The notes: a model not told the origin generated them from the letters alone. Positions 19,754 through 28,974 are shown, numbered from the stretch's first letter. The stretch is 64,000 bases of DNA from Pseudochryseolinea flava (GCF_003286915.1 NZ_QMFY01000004.1:310001-374000); one strand, 5' to 3'. A program made the numbers and translations.

Positions 19754-21075
19754 TGAAAAAACTATTCTATCTCTGCCTTGCCCTGCTTCTTGTCATCACC
19801 TCTTGTCAGGATGACGACATCAACAAATTCGACAAAAGCGCCGATGAACGTGTGGCGGAAGCGATATCTGGACTTAAGTCAAAGCTTACGGCTCCAGATA
19901 ATGGTTGGGTCTTAAAGTATCGTCCTGAAAATGCATCGGGGTCATTTCATGTGCTGCTGAAATTCAACGATGACAATACGGTGAATATTAAAACCGATGT
20001 AGGCTATCGCGAAGGAAAATTTCATGATCAAACCATCACGTATCGAATCGACAACGCACTTGGCCTTGAATTGATATTTGAGAGTTACTCCTTCTTCAGT
20101 TTCTTGTTCGAGCAAAACGGTGCTTCGTTCGGTGCTGAGTTCGAATTTATTTATCAGGGGGAAACATCAAGCGATGCATTGGCATTTCGCAGTAAGTCAG
20201 ATCGTGCAAACCCAACGGTTCTTTTCTTTGAAGAAGCTACCGCCAATGCCGAAGATTTACTTGGTCCAGCGCTATGGGAGAACTTAAATGAATTTAGCAC
20301 CGCGTCACGTCTGGTCTATGAAGACAAAGACTTAGCGGTATATCTCTCGTTCGACACATTTAGAAGAACCGCACACTTCAACTACATTTCCGCGAAGACT
20401 ACACTGTCTCAAGGTAAAGTACTCGACCTTACGACTGGATATATTTTGCGTGGCGATTCTATTGTATTCGACAAACCACTGGAGACTTCATTCAAAACGA
20501 ACACGATTAAACTCAAGAGTATATTAATGGAGGATTTCGAAGAATCAACACTCGAGCGATGTGGTACACCGGAACCTTCACCGATTTACAGCGGTGCAAC
20601 AAATGCTAATCAAGCCGTAACGTTAGAGCGTACATTATTTAATGGTGCAGGCGCATCGTTTCAAACAAACGGAGAAATCTTCTTTGGCGACATCCGAAAC
20701 ATATTCGACGAGAATGGTGATGCCGTTGATGCTACCATTGCTGCTGACCTTCAAGGCGCCATTGCAATGCTGATTTACAACACCAATGATTTAACCGCGG
20801 TAGGTTTCTTTTTAGAGAACGCAGATGGATCAAATACAATTGCTGTGCTCGAGGGAACGCCTACATTCACAGGCAACATTCTTTCATACGATTTTGCATC
20901 GGAACTTACCGTGTTTCGCAATACGAACCCAGACGCGAACCTTGATAACATACAGCCCTATATAGACCGCTTAACTCAGGGAGGCCAAACCTATATTTAT
21001 CCGTACAACGATACGTTCTACGAGCTCTACAACCCATGCAGTGGGTGGCGGTTCTACTTTGAAATTGTGCAGTGA
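19753..21075 (+). CDS. DUF4302 domain lipoprotein
   Basis: 440 residues. Lipobox LLVITSCQDDD, then a long extracytoplasmic beta-rich region with the DUF4302 opening: EAISGLKSKLTAPDNGWVLK and a following ..Y.FLLKF-like strand. DUF4302 proteins habitually sit with SusC/SusD and the HExxH lipoprotein; their function is unknown, with surface ligand capture the obvious guess. The start codon overlaps the metallohydrolase stop, so the two are translationally coupled. Last gene of the importer operon, since a tandem repeat and a gap follow. Confidence 0.85.
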   Translation: MKKLFYLCLALLLVITSCQDDDINKFDKSADERVAEAISGLKSKLTAPDNGWVLKYRPENASGSFHVLLKFNDDNTVNIKTDVGYREGKFHDQTITYRIDNALGLELIFESYSFFSFLFEQNGASFGAEFEFIYQGETSSDALAFRSKSDRANPTVLFFEEATANAEDLLGPALWENLNEFSTASRLVYEDKDLAVYLSFDTFRRTAHFNYISAKTTLSQGKVLDLTTGYILRGDSIVFDKPLETSFKTNTIKLKSILMEDFEESTLERCGTPEPSPIYSGATNANQAVTLERTLFNGAGASFQTNGEIFFGDIRNIFDENGDAVDATIAADLQGAIAMLIYNTNDLTAVGFFLENADGSNTIAVLEGTPTFTGNILSYDFASELTVFRNTNPDANLDNIQPYIDRLTQGGQTYIYPYNDTFYELYNPCSGWRFYFEIVQ

Positions 21076-21256
21076 TAACGGATGTCGGTTCACGGATAAC
21101 CGATAACAGTTCACGGTTAACGGATAACAGTTCACGGATGACAGTTCACCGATGACGGTTCACGGATGACAGTTCACCGATGACGGTTCACGGATGACAG
21201 TTCACGGATGACAGTTCACGGATGACAGTTCACGGATAACAGATAACCGATAACCA
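21076..21256 (+). repeat. 14-bp tandem repeat array
   Basis: About ten imperfect head-to-tail copies of CGGATGACAGTTCA, with variants CGGATAACAGTTCA and CCGATGACGGTTCA and shorter 7-8 base units (CGGATAAC, CGATAAC) at both ends. The array begins one base after the DUF4302 stop codon and has no unique spacers, so it is not a CRISPR. It separates the importer operon from the next lipoprotein gene. Confidence 0.9.
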
Positions 21257-21389
21257 AATACAAAAATTCAAGCGTGCGAATTGCTTTTGGTGCGGCAAAT
21301 TGATAAGTTAAAGTAAAATCTGCGAATCCTAATCTTTGCCGAAAGTGCGCGTTATGGGTTGGTGCTGATTCAACATTAAATTAAAAGTC

Positions 21390-22466
21390 ATGAAAAAGAA
21401 TCTACTCGTGATGGGTTCCGCAGCGATTTTAGCAGCGATGCCCCTTGTTATGGCGTCTTGCGGGAAAGACGACGATGATCCGCCATCAAAAGCAGCAATC
21501 TCATTTGAGATGTCGGAAACAACAGTGTATGAAGATGAAGGTACTATTGAATACACCATTGTCTTGGATAAGCCTGCACCGGAAGATTTCGTACTCGAGT
21601 TTGACATCACAGGAACCGCGACAAATTTAACAGACGTTAATCCAGAACAGGAGCCATACGATTTCGAAGTGGTTGGCGATGAAAGTGAAATCGAAATCGC
21701 AGAAGGCGAAACAGAGGCAAAGATTTCCATAAAGTTTTGGTCTGACTGGATCCTTGAGGAAGACGCAGAAACGATTGTGATCAAGCTCGACGATGTTAAC
21801 AGCGAAAATAACCTCATCACGATTTCGGGCGACGATGAGCTTACCATCAACCTTGTAAATGAAGACGGCACATTGGTTGGCCTTGAGTGGGTGGACGTTG
21901 ACGACGATGGAAAAAATGAGCCCGTTGATATGGACTTGATTTTCTGGGCAAAAAATGATGAGAGCGAACTCACACCTATCGACGCTCCTCCTTTTAGCGC
22001 CCCTTACAAAGACAATGCGTTTGAGTACGTTTTCTATCCAGACATTCTTGAATTTGAAGACAATGACTACGCCTTTAGCTACACGTATTATAAGGGTGAA
22101 GTTGACTCGTTATTATTCGGCGTTTATTCTGTGCGCTTTGAAAACGGCGACTACAATGAATCGAATAACCTCATGGAAGCTTCAGGCATCTATGAGACGG
22201 TAAATAAAAATCCGTGGGCAGACAGTGAAGAACCAACTTTTGTGATCGCACAAAACTTTGAGATTGAATCAAACATTTTTACAAACTTTACGCCTGAAGA
22301 CACGATCATCGCTGCAGCTGAAAGTAGCCGCGTACGCGCGAAGTCGTTCAGCAAAGAAACAACATTGAAGTTTCCTGCCACGCTGATGCAGAACCTGCCA
22401 AAGGAGCGTCAAAAAATATCCGACGCGGCAAGGGCTAAATTCCGATCAAAACTCAAATTGCAGTAA
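21390..22466 (+). CDS. Acidic Calx-beta-like lipoprotein
   Basis: 358 residues. Lipobox LVMASCGKDDDD. Residues about 35-150 resemble a Calx-beta/DUF domain: SFEMSETTVYEDEGTIEYTI, IAEGETEAKISIKF, EEDAETIVIKLDDV. This is an Ig-like fold that often binds calcium through acidic loops. The remainder is unusually acidic (VDVDDDGKNEPVDMDLIF) and the C-terminus turns basic (RAKFRSKLKLQ). It follows the SusCD operon on the same strand, after the 14-bp array, and ends at a strong terminator, so it is probably an independent unit. Role unknown; surface binding is an inference. Confidence 0.7.
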   Translation: MKKNLLVMGSAAILAAMPLVMASCGKDDDDPPSKAAISFEMSETTVYEDEGTIEYTIVLDKPAPEDFVLEFDITGTATNLTDVNPEQEPYDFEVVGDESEIEIAEGETEAKISIKFWSDWILEEDAETIVIKLDDVNSENNLITISGDDELTINLVNEDGTLVGLEWVDVDDDGKNEPVDMDLIFWAKNDESELTPIDAPPFSAPYKDNAFEYVFYPDILEFEDNDYAFSYTYYKGEVDSLLFGVYSVRFENGDYNESNNLMEASGIYETVNKNPWADSEEPTFVIAQNFEIESNIFTNFTPEDTIIAAAESSRVRAKSFSKETTLKFPATLMQNLPKERQKISDAARAKFRSKLKLQ

Positions 22467-22474
22467 CCATTCAT

Positions 22475-22506
22475 AAAAGGAGATCAATAAAAGATCTCCT
22501 TTTTTA
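22475..22506 (+). terminator. Rho-independent terminator
   Basis: Stem AAAGGAGATC / GATCTCCTTT with loop AATAAAA, continuing into a T run. It lies 9 bases after the Calx-beta-like lipoprotein gene. Confidence 0.9.
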
Positions 22507-23190
22507 CTTCAAAACATCCGCGTTCTTTCTATAGAACACGTTTCTTTTCCAAAACGCCATTTTAGTACACACCATTTGTTCTGTAAGAAAATTCCATCAT
22601 CACAAAATTGCCCCTCGCGTCATTCTCGCCTGTCCATCCGCCATCTGCGTGTCAATACGCAGTATTATTCACAAGACGAACGGATTCCTTAGCTGCAACT
22701 GCCGCGAATCAAACTTGCCAATACCGATCGGCTTTGCTTGCGTGTAAAGCTGCTCCCCTGCGACTCATCGCTAGTCACATACGCTCATCGTTAAAATTGT
22801 CCAAGCATGAATTTACACTCCGCCAATTCGGATTTAACTATAAGAAAACGATTGTCACGATATTCTATATGAAGTACATGTCGACGTCATGATGATGCTC
22901 CATTTTCCACTTCACGCATCAGTATATTCTCGTATAGTATCAAGCGTGATGCGCACACGAGGTGATATAATTTTTTCAGTCATTGAAAATCTAAAAAGCC
23001 TATTTCATTACACACCGGTATCAATCGCTCCTGCTCATTGTAATTTTGCACTGTCGACAACGAACCGGATTCTTTTTTTGACTTAATCTTCGTGATCAAT
23101 CACAGCAACACTCTGCTGTAGGATCCAGAAAAATTATTTTTTAATCGTGCGCGATGACTATCGTCATTGGGCCTAAACACTATTGCCTAC
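22507..23190. other. 684-bp intergenic region
   Basis: Gap between the terminator and the first beta-helix gene. The 94-codon open frame at 22608-22892 is Ser/Leu/Arg-rich with no signal peptide or family resemblance, and I do not regard it as a gene. The last 100 bases should contain the promoter of the beta-helix gene, but no clear consensus is visible. No repeats or RNA structure were recognised. Confidence 0.4.
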
Positions 23191-24618
23191 ATGAAATCAA
23201 CATTGAAGATCAACAACCTGTGGAAGGTATTTTGTTTCGTAACACTTCTCGGCGCATTCTCGCAATGTACCGAAGATGAACTTCAAATGACAGGTGCTGA
23301 TAAAAGCATTAACACTACGGACACACAGCAAATTTCTCAACTCGCAACGACTACAGCATGCGCTACATGCACGTATGTTGTGCCTTCCAACGCCTATAAA
23401 ATTGACGGTGCTGCACTCGGCTTCAAACCTGGTGACGTAATCTGTCTTAGTTCTATCAATCAATATAAAAGCTTGTACTTTGTCAACATTAATGGCACCG
23501 CGACACAACCCATTACAATTACGAATTGTGGTGGAACGGTTAACATCAACGGCACTGGCAAATCATTCGGTATCAAAACAGAAAAGAGCAAGTACTTCCG
23601 CATTACCGGATCTTCTGCCGCTACCTATGGGATAAAAATATACGGCGCTAACCTTGGCATTACACTCGACTATTTGAGTTCAAATTTCGAGGTCGATCAT
23701 ATCGAAGCATACAACATCGGCTTCGCTGGCATTATGGCAAAGACAGATCCTTCATGCGACGCGGCTACATGGCGCGGTGCTTTCACCATGCGTGACATTT
23801 CATTACACCATAATTATATCCATGACACGGGTGGAGAAGGTTTTTATGTCGGAAATTCATTCTACATGAATGGCGTATCAACGTCTTGTGGCGTTAAACT
23901 TCCGCACGCGATCGAAAATGTAAAAGTGTTTAACAACCTTGTGAAAAATTCAGGATGGGAAGCAATTCAAGTTGGGTCTGCTACTGTTGGTGCTGCGATC
24001 TACAACAACACCATCGAAAACTACGGCACTAAAAATGTTACAAACCAACGCAACGGTATGCAGATTGGCGAGGGTACTGGCGGTGTTTGCTATAACAACT
24101 TTATCAAAAATGGTCCTGGTAATGGGATGGTCGTGCTCGGCCTTGGAGACAACGTCATTCATGACAACGTTATTGTTGATGCGGGTAGTCACGGCATTTT
24201 CTGTGACGAGCGTTACACTCCAGGCGGTGGATTCAAATTCATCAACAACACCATTGTAAACCCGAAACAAGATGGCATTCGTTTGTATGCGGACCTTGTT
24301 GCCATGAACGTTGTGATGAATAACATCATCGTTAACCCGGGGAGCTATACAACCTACAAATCGCCACGCACCGGCGAAGATGCTTACCTGTATAAATTGA
24401 GCAACACGGTGAAAGTGACACTAAGCAACAATTACTTCACACGTGATATTGCTGCGGTAAAATTTGTAAGTCCTTCGACTAACAACTATCGCTTGAGCGC
24501 GGGATCGCCGGCAATCAATACGGGTGCGAGCATTTCAGCGTACAATGTGTCGACAGATTTTTATCTGCAGACTCGCCTGAAGGGTGCAGCATACGACATT
24601 GGCGCTGCTGAATATTAA
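23191..24618 (+). CDS. Right-handed parallel beta-helix lipoprotein (copy 1)
   Basis: 475 residues from ATG 23191, chosen because it gives a proper lipoprotein signal (TLLGAFSQC); the in-frame TTG eight codons upstream does not. After a CATCTYVVPSN start the chain is a series of about 20-24-residue coils rich in N-N-x-I/V (YNNTIENYG, YNNFIKNGPGNGMVVLGLGD, NNTIVNPKQDGIRLY). This is typical of Beta_helix/NosD or pectate-lyase-like folds that bind or cleave polysaccharide. No lyase catalytic triad could be identified with confidence. The next gene is a close paralogue. Own terminator downstream. Confidence 0.85.
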   Translation: MKSTLKINNLWKVFCFVTLLGAFSQCTEDELQMTGADKSINTTDTQQISQLATTTACATCTYVVPSNAYKIDGAALGFKPGDVICLSSINQYKSLYFVNINGTATQPITITNCGGTVNINGTGKSFGIKTEKSKYFRITGSSAATYGIKIYGANLGITLDYLSSNFEVDHIEAYNIGFAGIMAKTDPSCDAATWRGAFTMRDISLHHNYIHDTGGEGFYVGNSFYMNGVSTSCGVKLPHAIENVKVFNNLVKNSGWEAIQVGSATVGAAIYNNTIENYGTKNVTNQRNGMQIGEGTGGVCYNNFIKNGPGNGMVVLGLGDNVIHDNVIVDAGSHGIFCDERYTPGGGFKFINNTIVNPKQDGIRLYADLVAMNVVMNNIIVNPGSYTTYKSPRTGEDAYLYKLSNTVKVTLSNNYFTRDIAAVKFVSPSTNNYRLSAGSPAINTGASISAYNVSTDFYLQTRLKGAAYDIGAAEY

Positions 24619-24647
24619 TATTACGGATAGACCTAAAGTATCACTTG

Positions 24648-24677
24648 AGCTGCACGGAGATCGTGCAGCTTTTTTTA
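24648..24677 (+). terminator. Rho-independent terminator
   Basis: Perfect 9-bp stem AGCTGCACG / CGTGCAGCT with a 5-base loop GAGAT, followed by seven T. It lies 30 bases after the first beta-helix gene. Confidence 0.93.
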
Positions 24678-24874
24678 TTAAAAATATTGCAAGAAATCAG
24701 TTGGTGTGATTCAAAAGCATAGAGGTTTTTTACTTTTGCCTGGCCGTATGCTGTCACAGCCAATCGAACGATGATTCGTTTTAACGAACATTAACATCGT
24801 TTGCGTAGCGTGCGTCAGTGATAATTAAGAAAGAAGAAGTAACTAGCGGCCGTAACCTTAATACCCTCTCTGCT

Positions 24875-26332
24875 ATGCACCCTCTACTTTCCCCTGGTGG
24901 GAGAAGGTCACGATATGACCTATTCTCACTGCGTTACGCATTCGTTGTTGGAAAATTGCTCTGCCTCCTGATTGCATTTTCCTTCTCTTGCACTGAGCCC
25001 GAACTAAACGTATCACCGACGACAATCGTTGACGAAGAAAACTCAACTGAAAATGCTAAAATCAATGCCGCCTGCGGATGCACCTACGTCGTCCCGGCCA
25101 ACATACATCGCATTGACGGGAATGTATTAGGCATCAAACCTGGTGATGTAATATGTTTGAGTTCATCGATCAATTACTTGAATTTACTTTTTGTGAACCT
25201 TACGGGAACACCATCAAAGCCAATCATAATCAAGAATTGTGGCGGTACTGTAAACTTGAAACCCTTCGGAAGAACCTTCGCACTCAAAACACAAAACAGT
25301 AAACATTTTCGAATTACAGGCACGGGATCCAGCGCCACTTATGGCATCCGAATAACAGGAACAAGTTTAGGTGTTACGCTCGACTACCTGAGCACAAACT
25401 TCGAAGTAGATCATATCGAAGTATACAATGTAAATTTCGCGGGTATCATGGCGAAGACAGATCCCTCCTGCGACATTCTCACATCTCGCGGTAAGTTCAC
25501 CATGAAAGACATCAAGATTCACGACAACTATGTGCACGACACCGGCGGAGAAGCATTTTATATTGGTAACTCTTTCTTCCTGAATGGCGTCATCACACCC
25601 TGTGGTCTTCGGCTGCCACATGAAATCCATCGTGTTGAGATTTACAACAACAAGGTAAAAAACTCAGGATGGGAAGGTATACAACTTGGATCGGCCACGG
25701 TGGGTGCATCCGTCCACGACAATACTGTTGAAAACTATGGCTGGAAGAATATCGCAAATCAACGCAATGGTATTCAAATCGGAGAAGGTACGGGTGGGCA
25801 ATGTTTTAATAACCTCATCCATACTGGCGTTGGCCATGGCATTGTTGTTCTCGGACTCGGCGATAATGTTATTCATGATAACATCATTGTGAACGCAGGC
25901 TTCAGCGGAATATTCTGCGATGAGCGTTATACGCCAGGCCCTGGGTTCAAATTTTTGAACAACACGATCATCAATCCAAAAATTGATGGGATCAGAATTT
26001 ATGCAGACTTGGTTCCATTGAATAGCATCTACAACAATATCATTGTGAACCCAGGTAGTTACGGAACGTATCCATATCCAAGAACGGGACAAGACTCATA
26101 CGTTTATAAGCTCAGCAAAAATGTAAAGCTGCAGATGTCCAACAACCGGTTTACACGAAATATTGCACACATGAAGTTTGTGAGTCCTTCAAAAAACAAT
26201 TATAGACTCCTCGCAGGATCACCTGCAATTGATCAAGGAAAAAACATTAAGGCTTATAATATCACCAAAGATTTTTATCAAGGTGCGCGATTGAAAGGCA
26301 ACGTATACGACGTTGGCGCATGTGAGTATTAG
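24875..26332 (+). CDS. Right-handed parallel beta-helix lipoprotein (copy 2)
   Basis: 485 residues if started at ATG 24875; an in-frame GTG at 24818 is the alternative. The hydrophobic segment and lipobox (LLCLLIAFSFSC) lie about 38 residues in, so the N-terminus is unusually long; a partial CCCTCT.../...GGGAGAAGG inverted repeat falls inside it. The body matches copy 1 almost block for block: CTYVVPAN, GIKPGDVICLSS, MAKTDPSCD, IFCDERYTPG. The two are a tandem duplication with substantial divergence. Fold and likely polysaccharide role as for copy 1. Own terminator downstream. Confidence 0.82.
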   Translation: MHPLLSPGGRRSRYDLFSLRYAFVVGKLLCLLIAFSFSCTEPELNVSPTTIVDEENSTENAKINAACGCTYVVPANIHRIDGNVLGIKPGDVICLSSSINYLNLLFVNLTGTPSKPIIIKNCGGTVNLKPFGRTFALKTQNSKHFRITGTGSSATYGIRITGTSLGVTLDYLSTNFEVDHIEVYNVNFAGIMAKTDPSCDILTSRGKFTMKDIKIHDNYVHDTGGEAFYIGNSFFLNGVITPCGLRLPHEIHRVEIYNNKVKNSGWEGIQLGSATVGASVHDNTVENYGWKNIANQRNGIQIGEGTGGQCFNNLIHTGVGHGIVVLGLGDNVIHDNIIVNAGFSGIFCDERYTPGPGFKFLNNTIINPKIDGIRIYADLVPLNSIYNNIIVNPGSYGTYPYPRTGQDSYVYKLSKNVKLQMSNNRFTRNIAHMKFVSPSKNNYRLLAGSPAIDQGKNIKAYNITKDFYQGARLKGNVYDVGACEY

Positions 26333-26351
26333 ACCGCGCTTCCAAACTTAA

Positions 26352-26390
26352 AACGCTATTGCACAAAACGACGATAGCGTTTTTTTCTTT
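26352..26390 (+). terminator. Rho-independent terminator
   Basis: Stem AACGCTAT (26352-26359) / ATAGCGTT (26374-26381), 14-base loop, then a T run. It lies 20 bases after the second beta-helix gene. Confidence 0.85.
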
Positions 26391-26707
26391 TGTAGATAAT
26401 TGTCCCCTAGTCGATTCAATTTTTGAATTGCAGACCGCTGGAATTAGTTTTTAAGAGAAGGATTCGTCAACCCAGAATCCAACTCTGGGAACGTATGGAT
26501 CAACGATTAATGATCAGCAAAATTAACACTAACAATATCACGCTTGAAAGCAACGCCATGCCCAAGCGCAGAATACGAACCGAAATGGTTTACCCAAAAA
26601 GACTATTCCGGTGAGTAGAAATCCTGGAACGCTACTTTGAGGATAAACCACTCGCGTGCCTGTCCCCGAAGTAGCTTCGCAGGTCCGATTATTTAGCTGC
26701 AACGATT
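26391..26707. other. 317-bp region, possibly holding a decayed gene
   Basis: No intact gene is accepted. On the minus strand, short stretches in different frames look protein-like: VVYPQSSVPGFLLTGIVFLG in one, and LGMALLSSVILLVLILLIIN ending at a stop in another. That is what a frame-broken small membrane protein would leave, but a third frame is also partly open, so chance cannot be excluded. Confidence 0.3.
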
Positions 26708-26983
26708 ATGAATCTAAAGTCAATTTATCTTACCGACACGTACAAGGCTTACCTAGCAGGCGCTGAAATTGAAAGCGCATTTGTCTCGCTCAACGAGAAA
26801 GTGGAGCCAGGACAACACGTCATGGTTTTTCAGAATTCGCCCGCTACAGATCTACTTGTAACCGTTCCTGCCGATCAAGAAGCAAAGAGTATTGGTGTAG
26901 AAGGCGTCATCACGCAAGTCAATCGCGTCACAGACATGAAGAGTGGCCGCGTAGAACAACGCATCAGGTTAAAAAAAGCTTAG
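26708..26983 (+). CDS. Small hypothetical protein (91 aa)
   Basis: 91 residues, no signal peptide, balanced charge, with alternating strand-like segments (VEPGQHVMVFQNSPATDLLV, VEGVITQVNRVTDMKSGRVE) that suggest a small beta-barrel such as an OB or SH3-like fold. That is a shape guess only. Amino-acid composition is that of a real protein and no better frame overlaps it. The region just upstream lacks a clear ribosome binding site, as is usual in this phylum. Convergent with the SGNH hydrolase gene. Confidence 0.6.
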   Translation: MNLKSIYLTDTYKAYLAGAEIESAFVSLNEKVEPGQHVMVFQNSPATDLLVTVPADQEAKSIGVEGVITQVNRVTDMKSGRVEQRIRLKKA

Positions 26984-26999
26984 CCCGAGTATTCGAACG

Positions 27000-27656
27000 T
27001 TACTTGAAATAGGAGCGAAAAATCTTCGTCCAAATCGCATAGCCATCTTTATTCATATGAAGTTTATCTTCGATAAAGAGTTCCGGCTTCGGTTCTCCAT
27101 TTTCCCCTAACATAGCCGGCCAAACATCCAACACTTTTACGTTCTCCTCACGCTTTGCCCATTTCTTAAGCTTACGATTAAATTGTTGATACTTTTTTTT
27201 CAACGCCCAACGGCTTGGGCTCGGCTTCGGTGTTACATACACAATCTCAACGGTAGCAGGTACTTTTGCACGAATCGCATCAACCAATTTATCAGCATCA
27301 GCCAGCACACGCTTCACATCTTTACCAGCGTTCAAATCGTTATCACCTTCATAAATAAAAATTTGCTTTGGATTATATCGTGTGATGAGTTCGTCGACGT
27401 AAAAGATAAGATCAGAGGTCTCAGATCCACCGAAACCATGATTCACAACATGACGATCCGAAAAATCCTCTTGCAAACTATTCCACATCCTAAAGCTAGA
27501 GCTACCCGCGAACACGATTAAGTCACTATGCGCAATATTCGCGTCACGCGCGATGATCTTATCCACCTCACCTTGGAAGCGCTTCGGATCCTGTGCCTGA
27601 ATGGTATGAACGATAAAAGAAAGTGATAAGGAAGCAATCAACAATATTTTCTTCAT
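27000..27656 (-). CDS. Secreted SGNH/GDSL-type hydrolase
   Basis: 218 residues from ATG 27656, giving a signal peptide (KKILLIASLSLSFIVHTIQA). SGNH blocks: block I FAGSSSFRMW (catalytic Ser), block II around NHGFGGSETSD, block III YEGDNDLN (Gly and Asn of the oxyanion hole) and block V DKLHMNKDGY (Asp and His of the triad). Enzymes of this family deacylate or de-esterify lipids, glycans or acetylated sugars outside the cytoplasm. Substrate not determinable. The upstream frame extension lacks coding character. Confidence 0.88.
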   Translation of the reverse strand: MKKILLIASLSLSFIVHTIQAQDPKRFQGEVDKIIARDANIAHSDLIVFAGSSSFRMWNSLQEDFSDRHVVNHGFGGSETSDLIFYVDELITRYNPKQIFIYEGDNDLNAGKDVKRVLADADKLVDAIRAKVPATVEIVYVTPKPSPSRWALKKKYQQFNRKLKKWAKREENVKVLDVWPAMLGENGEPKPELFIEDKLHMNKDGYAIWTKIFRSYFK

Positions 27657-27834
27657 GGTTGTTTTATTCAAAGTTGGTGAAGATAAACAATAACCGTACA
27701 AGCGAACATCTCATCGTGGAAATAGTCATCAAATTTTGTGATGAACGGGATTATGCAAGCGATGTCGAGAGGTTAAAAATCCTCGATTCGGGGTGGCACG
27801 GCGTTTTTAATTCTGTTGATAGTTTTAAATCATT

Positions 27835-28347
27835 ATGACAGTGAAAAGCAAAACCAACATTAGTATGATACCGGATAAAATATTGTATACGGATGGGCAC
27901 GATGTAACCGTTACCGAGTCTACCTTTCAGGTTAGACAAACTGCATATGAATTGCGCGGGATTACCAAATTCGGTTTGCTCATCAGAAGACCAGATAGGT
28001 TACCAGGCTTGATCTTGTTATTAGTCGGCCTCGTTGTATTATTGGTAGGGTTGATGAATTTCATCACGCCGTCGATGATCGCTGATGTCCGCATTGGTGA
28101 TTCGATGGTAAGTGCAAACACCATCGCGATTTGGACAGGTGTCACACTAACGCTTGTGGGCGTAATCTCAATGATCGCTGTTCGTGAACGCTACTCGGTT
28201 AGAATTGCAACTGCCGAAGGCGAGAAAGACGCGATCGTGAGTACGAAACGTGAATACATCAGTCAGATTGTCGACGCACTGAATCGTGCTGTGAACTACC
28301 TTCAGTATAATTCTACCGGCACGCGCTATCTGAATAGCACGAAATAA
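27835..28347 (+). CDS. DUF6232 family membrane protein
   Basis: 170 residues. A beta-rich N-terminal 50 residues (LYTDGHDVTVTESTFQVRQ) are followed by two transmembrane helices, about 58-76 (GLILLLVGLVVLLVGLMNF) and about 97-117, then a cytoplasmic C-terminal strand-helix region (RYSVRIATAEGEKDAIVSTK). This is the DUF6232 arrangement. No function is established. Divergent from the SGNH hydrolase and closed by its own terminator. Confidence 0.75.
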   Translation: MTVKSKTNISMIPDKILYTDGHDVTVTESTFQVRQTAYELRGITKFGLLIRRPDRLPGLILLLVGLVVLLVGLMNFITPSMIADVRIGDSMVSANTIAIWTGVTLTLVGVISMIAVRERYSVRIATAEGEKDAIVSTKREYISQIVDALNRAVNYLQYNSTGTRYLNSTK

Positions 28348-28368
28348 TTTCAAGATACATTGTTTGAG

Positions 28369-28394
28369 AAGGCTGTTTTACGACAGCCTTTTTT
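28369..28394 (+). terminator. Rho-independent terminator
   Basis: Stem AAGGCTGT / ACAGCCTT with a 6-base loop and a T run, between convergent genes. The A-rich 5' side is too short to be sure it also works leftward for the HD gene. Confidence 0.85.
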
Positions 28395-28974
28395 ATTGCC
28401 GAAGCTTATTGAGCGGCTCGTGTTCATGCATCAGGTCCAAACAATCTTCAATCATCTTCACAGCTTTATCAAAAAGCTCTTCATCACCAGCTGTCATTTT
28501 CCTTAAAGCAGATCTACCCTCGTGTATAAAAACAACGGCAAAGTCAGGATCATTAACAAAAATATTAGTGACGTTATCGATGATGTCAGCATATTTCACA
28601 GTTTGGGCGTCGCCGCTAATTTTTGAAAGGCGATCCGCTTCACGCATCTTACGGGCGCGCCTATTGAGCTCAGGATAATTCTTTTTCGTGTACACATCGG
28701 TTAATTCAACTACCAATGCCAATGTGCGATCCGCCATTGATGCCGGCATAACCTGGTGCAAAAAAACATGCATCTCTTCCTTGGTAATTGTCGTGTCTTC
28801 CAACACATCGTGCAACAACGCCGCCGCTAAGACGGCAACATCGTCCGTGTAGTCTCTACAATTTTCCATCACGCGCATGGGATGAAAAATGTAGCGCTCA
28901 TTCGAGTACTTCCTGCGCTGATCACCGTGTGCATGATCTGCAAACACTTTCACTTTCTCGAGGATATCGTTCAT
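28393..28974 (-). CDS. HD-domain hydrolase, SpoT/MESH1-like
   Basis: 193 residues from ATG 28974, preferred to a TTG two codons upstream. The pattern AHGDQRRKYSNERYIFHPM (residues about 14-32) followed by AALLHDVLEDT (His55-Asp56) is that of the RelA/SpoT hydrolase domain. The synthetase and TGS/ACT domains are absent, as in the small alarmone hydrolases (MESH1 type) that degrade (p)ppGpp with manganese. Later helices carry the expected ADRL and KYADIIDN elements. Role in alarmone turnover is inferred from family; other nucleotide substrates are possible. Confidence 0.82.
   Translation of the reverse strand: MNDILEKVKVFADHAHGDQRRKYSNERYIFHPMRVMENCRDYTDDVAVLAAALLHDVLEDTTITKEEMHVFLHQVMPASMADRTLALVVELTDVYTKKNYPELNRRARKMREADRLSKISGDAQTVKYADIIDNVTNIFVNDPDFAVVFIHEGRSALRKMTAGDEELFDKAVKMIEDCLDLMHEHEPLNKLRQ

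Noticed and set aside
21076-21256. CRISPR array
   Set aside because: The 14-bp units are directly adjacent with no unique spacers, and no cas genes are near.
22608-22892. 94-codon open frame in the 684-bp intergenic region
   Set aside because: Composition is not protein-like, there is no signal peptide or family motif, and nothing on either strand supports it.
26423-26614. 63-codon plus-strand open frame after the beta-helix genes
   Set aside because: Lies just past a terminator, is highly basic with no domain character, and competes with more protein-like minus-strand fragments.
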